DNA from: Jimgerdemannia flammicorona
Taxonomy: Eukaryota; Mucoromycota; Endogonomycetes; Endogonales; Endogonaceae
Assembly (NCBI GenBank): GCA_003990745.1
Contig: RBNI01000931.1
Coordinates: 1-25,740 of the forward strand
Reading direction: 5' to 3'
Length of the DNA: 25,740 bases
Position 1 is the stretch's first letter, and each line of letters starts with the position of its first letter. Both the position numbers and the translations under genes were made by a program. Positions 19,185 to 25,740 of this stretch are shown piece by piece. The notes beneath the pieces are model-generated. The model searched no databases, was not told where the DNA came from, and saw nothing but the letters and a program-made list of their open reading frames with translations.

Positions 19185-21272
19185 TCACCGCTCTTCACCA
19201 TCCTGCAATGTCCAAAAATCTAGCGCTGCCTCTATATCCACCTCGCGCACCCCAAATTCGATGACCTTTTCAACTCTGTCCTCGACAACCTGCCCGCCCA
19301 CGACAACCTGCCCGCCCACGACAACCTCTCCGCCCACGACAACCTCTCCGCCCACGACAACCTCTCCGCCCACGACAACCGCATCCCCAATCTCGACCTC
19401 GGCAACCCTGTCCCCGCCCTCGTCAACTCTATTCACAACTTCAGCGATCGTTTCAGTGCCGACTCCGTCTTCGCCAACCGCATTATCACCCTCGGTGGTC
19501 GTTTCTTGAACACTCGCCTCACCCTCGCCAAATGCATCTCCAACCACGGCGACAGTGTTAACCGTATTGCCACCCTCGACGACAGTTTCAACGCTGACTT
19601 CGCCTTCGCCAACCGCATTTCCGACTTCGACGATCTTTTCAACCTTATTCCCGGCCTCTTCGACGTTCTCCGCGCCATCAGCTCTAGCTTTATCTTTGAG
19701 GCCATTACGTATCTTTCCAAACGAACCTCCCTTTCCGAGAGCCATCTCTCTCAACCGCGCATCCAAGATCACGGTGAGTTCCGCCAACTCGGCCCCACCC
19801 TCCACCGCGCCTTCCCTCCACATCTCCACGTATCTCTTCTGGATATGCCACAACGTTCCATCGCGGGTGCCCATCGACCACCACAAGAGGGCCGCATCAC
19901 GCGCCCTGGCCGCCCGTTCGATAAATAGCTTCGGGAACGCAAGTCTGGGCTTTTTCCGATTGTGCAATGCCGTATCGAGTAGCCGCGCAATCTCGACTAT
20001 ACTCGCAATTTTTTCGACTCCCGCGCGCGCCTGCGCGTCGTAATAATTCGTAAACTCCGACACAATCGACCTCGCCCCAATTTCTTCTACAAGGGCCGGG
20101 AACCTCTCCGCGCAGCTCCTCACGATTTCGACGTCGTTGGCCAGGATCGCTTGGATCAGGATCGCCTGCGCGGGTATTGCCTGCGGGAACAACCGTCCGA
20201 TGTACTCCAGTACGCCTACATCGTGATCGCGAACGGCCTCGCTGACAATGCTCCGGAGGCCGTGGTGCGGCCAGATGTTCTCCAGGGCGTCCATGGCGAT
20301 GGCAGCGGCGGCGTCGTCACCGTCGGGCTCCACGCCGTGGATGCTCTTCTCCGTGTCTGCGTGGGTCTGGTACACGGCAAACATGCCCCACCATCCAATC
20401 CTGGGGAGCCAGCGGTCGCGGCATTCGGAGCAGGTGTCCTCAGGCAGCATGTTGAGGACGTGCATGGTGCGGAAGGTGATGGCATCGTCGTCGAATTCGC
20501 GGGCGCCGGAGGCGATGTACTTGCGGTCGATGCAGGCCAAGTCGGCCTCGTCCCAGGAGAGAAAGCGGACGCCGCGATTGTGCAGATAGGTTAGGGCCTC
20601 GGGCCAGTTGTTCTGGATGCCAATGCGGAGAATGCGGTCCGGCGTATCAGTGAGCTCGTTGAAGCGGGAATGGTTGTACACGTGCTCGATGAGCTGGAGC
20701 TGTTTCTGGTTCAGGAGCGTGTCCCAGTCCAGGAAGCCTGGTTGCGTCTGCTGGACGAACCGCGACGCGTAGAGCCACTCGAGGATGTCGATTCGGATCG
20801 ACAGCATCGCCCAGCGGCGTATCTTTGTGAATATGCCCTGTTGCTGTTCTGGCGCGTTGGTGCCAGAAAGCAGGGGGCTCGAGGTGTCGATCAGCACGGA
20901 AAGATACATATATACATGGAGGTTATCGGAAGAGATTTCGTATGGATAGCTGGATGACGCGAGGAATTCCCACCCATCTTTGCTGAGGTGACGCGGAAGT
21001 AGGAGGTGCCGTAGGAGGGGGAGGTCGCCCTTCTCGACCGCATGTTGGAGGATGGTCGGAGGCTGGGAGTCGTCGTCTTGGGGAGTTTCCAGGATGGGCG
21101 GAAGCTTGATAGCAACGTCGAAGAAGCCGGCGGCGGTGGCGTGCTCGTGTGTGGTAAAGGAGAAGACGTACGGAATAATTTCTGGTGGACATGCGTAGAG
21201 AAGTGGAGAGATGATGTCGATGGAGTCTTTGACGGGCTCTCCATTTGTGTCTGATAATGTTGCGGACCCCAT
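19185..21272 (-). CDS. Divergent ankyrin-like repeat protein with hexapeptide-repeat C-terminal tail
   Basis: This single uninterrupted frame of 695 codons starts at an ATG (MGSATLSDTNGEP) and is intron-free, unlike its neighbours. Residues 20-45 (LLYACPPEIIPYVFSF) weakly recall an F-box-like helix. Residues 75-450 contain repeated helix pairs of degenerate ankyrin type, for example ILQHAVEKGDLPLLRHLL, IGIQNNWPEALTYLHNRGV and ILIQAILANDVEIVRSC. Proteins of this kind form large families in chytrid-like fungi, from general knowledge, with no assigned function. From about residue 545 the sequence turns into Val/Gly/Glu-rich imperfect repeats (GNAVGEGEVSVETVVEGG and variants), followed by five VVVGG[EQ] hexapeptides. 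The last 25 residues return to normal complexity. It is most likely a cytosolic interaction scaffold. There are no signal peptide or membrane segments. Identity as ankyrin is moderate, because the canonical G-TPLH motif is missing. Confidence 0.8.
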   Translation of the reverse strand: MGSATLSDTNGEPVKDSIDIISPLLYACPPEIIPYVFSFTTHEHATAAGFFDVAIKLPPILETPQDDDSQPPTILQHAVEKGDLPLLRHLLLPRHLSKDGWEFLASSSYPYEISSDNLHVYMYLSVLIDTSSPLLSGTNAPEQQQGIFTKIRRWAMLSIRIDILEWLYASRFVQQTQPGFLDWDTLLNQKQLQLIEHVYNHSRFNELTDTPDRILRIGIQNNWPEALTYLHNRGVRFLSWDEADLACIDRKYIASGAREFDDDAITFRTMHVLNMLPEDTCSECRDRWLPRIGWWGMFAVYQTHADTEKSIHGVEPDGDDAAAAIAMDALENIWPHHGLRSIVSEAVRDHDVGVLEYIGRLFPQAIPAQAILIQAILANDVEIVRSCAERFPALVEEIGARSIVSEFTNYYDAQARAGVEKIASIVEIARLLDTALHNRKKPRLAFPKLFIERAARARDAALLWWSMGTRDGTLWHIQKRYVEMWREGAVEGGAELAELTVILDARLREMALGKGGSFGKIRNGLKDKARADGAENVEEAGNKVEKIVEVGNAVGEGEVSVETVVEGGNTVNTVAVVGDAFGEGEASVQETTTEGDNAVGEDGVGTETIAEVVNRVDEGGDRVAEVEIGDAVVVGGEVVVGGEVVVGGEVVVGGQVVVGGQVVEDRVEKVIEFGVREVDIEAALDFWTLQDGEER
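19284..19373 (-). repeat. 18-bp minisatellite encoding the VVVGG[EQ] repeats
   Basis: On the plus strand the unit GACAACCTCTCCGCCCAC, or its variant with TGC in place of TCT, occurs five times at exact 18-bp spacing from 19284, with a partial sixth at 19374. It lies in frame within the ankyrin-like gene, so unit gain or loss changes protein length by six residues without a frameshift. Confidence 0.93.
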
Positions 21273-22037
21273 TTTATAACAAGTTTTTTTACGATGGGCA
21301 ATGGTGGGATGTTGCGGTATTTATACGGAAAGTGGCGCGGGTGAGTCATGGGCAAGATACTGCGGCGGGGTTAGCACTCTACGCCCACATAGTTAGGTCG
21401 TCGCCGCATTCTATTGCTTGACTGCGCCTCGCCGGACCAGAAACTAATCCCAATTACTGCAAAGTTTGGGCTCAGGCCGCTGCTGATTGGCTTGGCCGAT
21501 CGTGTTCTTTGTTCTACCGCTCATTTCCTTCATTTCCTGCGGATCCGCACCGCTTAGGCGTACAACCTTAGTCGTTGAACTCACTGCGGTGAGAAAAATG
21601 ACCCATCTCATTCGACCTTGGCTTTGCGCGAGCTCTCTCTTATGTCATCCAATCCACATGCGATGCTTCATCCTCAGCTTCTGCCCATGATATAATCAAT
21701 ACTGAAATGGAAGTCGCCCTTACAAGATTCATTCTTCTCACTTTGCATGGACAAAATGGATGTGTGATTTCATTCAATCACCAAGCCTCTGTATCGCTAA
21801 TTCTCACCTCGAATCGCATCATTGATGCTGTGCCAAACACTAGTTTCCGCCAAAGCAAACAAAAGAGAACACCTCTCTCGCAGGAGTACCAAAAAATGTT
21901 TAAATAGACCTTCTCAACTACAAACATTCTCGAATACAACAAACGCAATACTCTCTTCACTCCACCCACATACCAAAAAAAAAAAAACAAAAAACAAAAA
22001 ACAAAAAAAGCTTCCCCCCAAATCCAGCAAAACCAAG
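21273..22037. promoter_or_regulatory. Divergent intergenic region between ankyrin-like gene and FAS1 gene
   Basis: This region must hold both promoters. No ATG-initiated coding region with recognisable content was seen. One hydrophobic open frame near 21487 begins at TTG and is not supported. The FAS1 leader ends in an A-rich tract (A13 at 21975-21987, then CAAAAAA units to 22009), about 30 nt before the ATG. Confidence 0.45.
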
Positions 22038-22738
22038 ATGCGTTGCTTTGCCATCCTCCTCTGCGTCTTCTTCTCCGCCTTTGTCCAGGCCGAGAATATC
22101 ACCGAGTCGGGATCCCGCATCAGCATGTTTTCCCGTGCCATAGTCCAAATCCCAGAATTCCTGAGCCAGCTTAACGATGAGTCCAAAAAGTTCACGGTAA
22201 GGGCTGAAAGGTCGTACAAAATTCCGATGCAGGATATATATATGAGCCTGACTTTTGGATTCATCAGATCTTCGCTCCTACCAACGAAGCGATCACTGAT
22301 GCCATTACCGGAGCCCTGGCCCGGATCAAGGAATACATGAGCGAACCCTGTACGTTCCTCCCCTCACTACTCTCCACATGCTACGCCCTCCTAAACTCAC
22401 TCACGCCTTAATCCTCCCACTCAGGCGCCACCGAGATCATCAAGCGCATTGTCGCTGGACACATCGTCACCGAGGAAATCTACGCTGACCAGATCGAGGG
22501 TCCCGCCCGTCTTGGGACGCTCATGGGCAACGAGCGCCTCATCATCTCCCGCAAGGGCTCGGACATCTTCGTCATGCCTGAGGAGACGAGCTATATAATG
22601 ACTCGTCGCGCCCGCGTCGTCATTCCGGACGCCGTTAGGGCCTCCAACGGCGTGTTTCATGGCATCGATGCTGTGCTCGTGCCTGCGAGCCTCGAGCGAG
22701 TTATAATCCCCGAGTATTGTCTTGGGCACAATGTCTAG
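22038..22738 (+). CDS. Secreted fasciclin (FAS1) domain protein
   Basis: Three exons are inferred: 22038-22196, 22268-22349 and 22425-22738, giving 184 aa. Donors are GTAAGG and GTACGT, and acceptors are CATCAG and CTCAG. Residues 1-18 (MRCFAILLCVFFSAFVQA) form a clear signal peptide. A single FAS1 domain fills the rest: the first conserved block FTIFAPTNEAI is made by joining exons 1 and 2, and ATEIIKRIVAGHIV, LIISRKG and the second block ASNGVFHGIDAVLVP follow. FAS1 proteins are extracellular adhesion or cell-surface proteins, and fungal single-domain members are usually wall-associated. The C-terminus has no hydrophobic GPI-anchor signal, so a soluble or wall-bound form is more likely. It lies 180 bp upstream of another secreted-protein gene on the same strand. 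Confidence 0.9.
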
Positions 22739-22813
22739 GATCGCGAGGCGGGCGGTGATCCGGGTTGGGTGATATAGGCTATGAAGCGCCAAAAATCGTA
22801 TAGCAATCCCACG

Positions 22814-22819
22814 AATAAA
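22814..22819 (+). terminator. Candidate polyadenylation signal AATAAA of the FAS1 gene
   Basis: AATAAA lies 76 nt after the FAS1 stop and only 100 bp before the next ATG, so the 3' end of one transcript and the promoter of the next must share about 180 bp. Confidence 0.5.
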
Positions 22820-22918
22820 ATTCCGTCAACTTCGTTTATTTTACGTTTCTGCCTTTTTGCATGCCCTCGTCACATGACTAGAAATTCGCGTTTCGTGAGC
22901 GCGAGTTTCCTCCAAACC

Positions 22919-25705
22919 ATGGCGCTGGCAGTGCCCGCAGCTTTAGCGACGCTTTTATTTCTTTATCTGACACCTCTCACGTTCGCCTTCGTATCGGACT
23001 CAATATCGGCTGACCAAACCATGCTGCAAGCTCCCACAATCCGTTCGTTCGTCCCACAGCTCTGGGAGGTTCTGGGCCCCTTCCCGACGGGTATGAGAGA
23101 GCAGGACTTTGGCGCCGACCCGCTGGAAGCATTTGGTACATGTGCACACCAAAGCGTCTTTTTTAAGGTTGCGATATGCTCTCTCGGCATGTTTTTGTTG
23201 GCTTGCGAGGCTGAAACGTCCTTCACCGTTCGTGACATCGTTTAGGGGGATTCGCCAACCTGCCGTTTTCTATCGTCGACAGGTATCCATCCGAGCTTGC
23301 CGATAACGGGACCGTCGGGTGGTTTACGATAAAGACCGGTACGGATGGCAAGACCGTCGGGCCCATTCCTTTTAAAGGAGTCCGGTATGAAAACCTCACC
23401 AATATGTTGTCTGTTCCAAACCGGGGCCACCGGCCTTCTCTTCCGACGCCTCTCAACTAACCCCACGGCATCTCGCCACTCCCAAGTTGGTCCTTCAACC
23501 AACTCTCGCAAGGCTGGGCGGTGAACCAATTCCAAGCCTGGGCACGGTCGCGGATCGTCCTGGCGCGCGCTACAACCCTGCGCATCCAATGCACCAGTGT
23601 CGGCGACTTCCACGTCGGTGTGCGCCTGTTCTCGGGCGACTGGTATGGCTACGGTGTCACCGCGCACACGCTGCGACTCCCGGCGGGCAAGCATGAGTTC
23701 CGCGTGCGCATTGTAAATGAGATCAGAATATTCGGTGGTACTGTGCCGCCGACGATTGTGTTCCGATGCGAGATCGAGGAGGTGGCGGACGAGGTCAAGG
23801 CGTGCATGAGAGAGAAGGCGGTGGTAGTCCCGGATGTAGTGGAGGGGGTGTTGGCTGGGAGATATGTTAGCGTGACGGTGGAGAATTTGAGAACCGAGGT
23901 GGGGAATGAAGGGTGGATGGATGTGGTCAGAGTCGAAGTCGATGGGAAGGATAGCGACTCTGTCAAGGTATTGATTTCTTCGTGTATCTTTGCTATTCTC
24001 ATACTCCATCTTATGAACTTCCTTTGCCACACCTTTTCTTTCTCTCTTCTAGTTCTACGCCGTACCTGCACACCCGAATTCATTCCCACTCCGTCTTGCA
24101 CCCTCCCAATCCCGCCCTCTCGTCCTCGAAATCAACTTCACATCTTCCCCCCTATTCTCCTCAGGAACTACTCTCTCCACGCGACTCAAAATCTACCTCC
24201 GCTCCTCCGATGGCACCTTCACCGTCCTCTTCACTCCTCTTATACTCACGCGCAGGACGTGGGGCGAGGCGTTCAAATTCACATTCCTTGATTTCGACGG
24301 AACGGTACATTATGGTAGGAGGTCCTCTGTCGTCCTCCTTCACAAAGAAGCCACGATCATTCAATCATACATTTTTCATCCTTCCCAAATCGACAATACA
24401 AACTCCCAAAACGACCACAAAAGCAATGGCCATACCGCCGCGCAAGCTGTTCCGCCCGTCCACCGACAGTTCCATCCCACCACCCATCGTCGTCGCGCTG
24501 CACGGGGCCGGCGTGGAGGCTGAGTCGTCGTTTTGGACTGGCGCGTATCGGAGGCAGAAGGCGGCGTGGGTGAGTTTGACAGCCGCGGTTGGTGGTGGTT
24601 AGTAGAGGTGGGGTTGAAGAAGCTCTTGGTTACCAAAAGTCGCCAAATATGCTATTTCCCATTGTTGTCATCATGTTTACCAATCCACTTCTTCTGCAAT
24701 AGATTCTTTACCCGACCGGCCGGACGCCCTGGTGAGTCATCCTCATTTTGGGCAGTTCGCGATGCCTATTGTCTTACTTTGTCTGGTATCTTTTTCCGAT
24801 GAAAGGGGGTTCGACTGGCACGGCCCGAGCCATCTTAACGTGCAGTCGGCGTTGCGCGCATTGGTCAAAATGCCACAGGTGTTTGCAAAGTTGGAATTTG
24901 GGGGTGGATCGTGGGCGGTGGGAGAGGAGGGGAGGGTGATTTGCACCGGTATGTATTTCTCCCCTCCCCGGTTTACCACACTCTTCATTACTGCATAGTC
25001 GCATCGTACAAATACCGATCGGCGTGAACTCATACCATCTATTGATCATCGCTCCGCCGATTCTCGCATCCAGGGCATAGCAACGGTGGCCAGGGTGCAT
25101 GGTACATGGCTAGCCATTTCCCAGACGCGGCAGTTGCAGGTATACATCATGTGGATTTGGCACGACTTTATCTTTGGTATCCTTCCTCTTTTAACTTTAT
25201 AATGGTTACGGGAAAAAAAAAAAAAAAAAAAGCTTTGCCTGCGGCCGGGTACGTCAAGGTACAGGACTACGTACCTTTCAATCTGTGGGTTGGTAATGCG
25301 CACACAGATCCAATGATTCGGGGAGTGAGTACTCTCTCTCCCTCTCTCTTTTTGTTACGTAAATTCCATAAGCCCATAGCATGTGAAATTAAAACCAAGA
25401 TTTGGAAAAATACTCTGTTATATGGCGCACAACCTCTCCTTGCCACAGATCCTCGAATCCTCCATCACCGAATACAACAACGACTTGCACGCCTCTAACA
25501 TGGTATGTGCGATGAATGTACGCTTCTTTGGATTGTGGTTAGGGGATTAGACGATTGGAAAGCTAACCCGTTACTCCGGTTATCATCAGGTTGGCATCCC
25601 CATCCTGGCTCGGCACGGCGGCGACGATGACAATGTTCCACCGTGGCACTCGCGCAAGTACACGCGGTTAATCAACGAGCACGCGCACGACACGAGGGCT
25701 GCATC
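22919..25705 (+). CDS. Secreted alpha/beta-hydrolase (prolyl-oligopeptidase/esterase-like), 3' end outside window
   Basis: Eleven exons are inferred: 22919-23135, 23246-23384, 23487-23967, 24053-24314, 24424-24569, 24703-24731, 24806-24948, 25074-25139, 25233-25324, 25449-25502 and 25590-25705. They give about 581 codons, and a GTACGT donor at 25706 runs into the T30 window end, so the gene continues. The start MALAVPAALATLLFLYL is a signal peptide. The N-terminal half (to about 365) holds the family blocks GPFPTGMREQDFGADPLEAF, RYPSELADNGTVGW, NQFQAWARSR and GDWYGYGVTAHTLRL, a beta-rich region. The hydrolase half has the oxyanion-hole motif ALHGAG at 391-396, the nucleophile elbow GHSNGG with S475, and HGGDDDNVP with the candidate acid at 555-557. 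The catalytic His should lie downstream of the window. Similar large proteins occur in basidiomycetes and chytrids. The substrate is unknown. Removing intron 2 (23385-23486) eliminates an in-frame TAA and restores VRWSFNQLSQGW. Confidence 0.88.
25213..25231 (+). repeat. A19 homopolymer abutting a splice acceptor
   Basis: Nineteen A residues run directly into the AG at 25231-25232 that starts exon 9 of the hydrolase gene. The following codons (LPAAGYVKVQDYVPF) are strongly family-like, so the acceptor position is well fixed despite the absence of an adjacent pyrimidine tract. Confidence 0.8.
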
Positions 25706-25709
25706 GTAC

Positions 25710-25710
<1 letters not shown>

Positions 25711-25740
<30 letters not shown>
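25711..25740 (+). repeat. T30 homopolymer at the window edge
   Basis: Thirty T residues fill the last bases, starting five bases after the donor GT at 25706 of the hydrolase gene. With the G9 run at the other edge this suggests contig ends at homopolymers, although the window boundaries could also be arbitrary. Confidence 0.85.

Noticed and set aside
21487..21690. 67-codon hydrophobic open frame upstream of the FAS1 gene
   Set aside because: It starts at TTG, has no partner exon or family resemblance, and lies in a divergent promoter region.
23385..23486. In-frame TAA suggesting the hydrolase gene is a pseudogene or two genes
   Set aside because: A GTATGA..CCCAAG intron removes the stop and restores conserved VRW..GW residues in the correct phase, so the gene is intact up to the window edge.

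Overview
The window looks like a nuclear segment from a fungus. It carries intron-rich genes with GT..AG introns of about 40-180 nt, a cytosolic ribosomal protein gene split by four introns, a nuclear-encoded mitochondrial ribosomal protein, a tetraspanin with the fungal C-terminal signature, a secreted FAS1-domain protein and a secreted fungal-type alpha/beta-hydrolase. A long ASPM-type spindle protein with about 40 IQ motifs, together with a divergent ankyrin-like protein, leads me to suggest a zoosporic early-diverging fungus (chytrid-like). That placement is inference. No rRNA, tRNA, CRISPR or complete transposon was seen. Exon boundaries were deduced by hand from reading frame, splice consensus and family conservation.

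Layout, left to right: an ubiquitin-like plus WLM metalloprotease gene (+, 749-2025); mitochondrial ribosomal protein uS2m (-, 2872-4007), divergent across a GGAT-rich 600-bp spacer from cytosolic ribosomal protein eL15 (+, 4608-5729); a CENP-V/GFA zinc-binding protein (+, 6307-7041); a doubtful small coiled-coil ORF (+, 7367-7649); the large ASPM-like gene (+, 7771-14408, nine exons, about 1945 aa); a 1.4-kb spacer with a 62-nt A run; a tetraspanin (-, 15812-17497, six exons); a 1.7-kb spacer rich in simple sequence; a single-exon 695-aa ankyrin-like protein with a hexapeptide tail repeat (-, 19185-21272); and a compact pair of secreted proteins, FAS1 (+, 22038-22738) and an alpha/beta-hydrolase (+, from 22919) that runs off the right end after at least 11 exons.

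Functionally this is mostly a housekeeping neighbourhood (two ribosomal proteins, protein quality control, spindle organisation) followed by a surface/secreted set (tetraspanin, FAS1, hydrolase). There is no operon-like logic. The only positional pairings worth noting are the head-to-head uS2m/eL15 promoter and the 180-bp FAS1-hydrolase spacing. Homopolymer A/T runs are unusually common, including inside introns, and the window itself begins in a G run and ends in a T30 run. I did not find a convincing new multi-gene system. The most unusual objects are the repeat-expanded ASPM and the repeat-tailed ankyrin-like protein.
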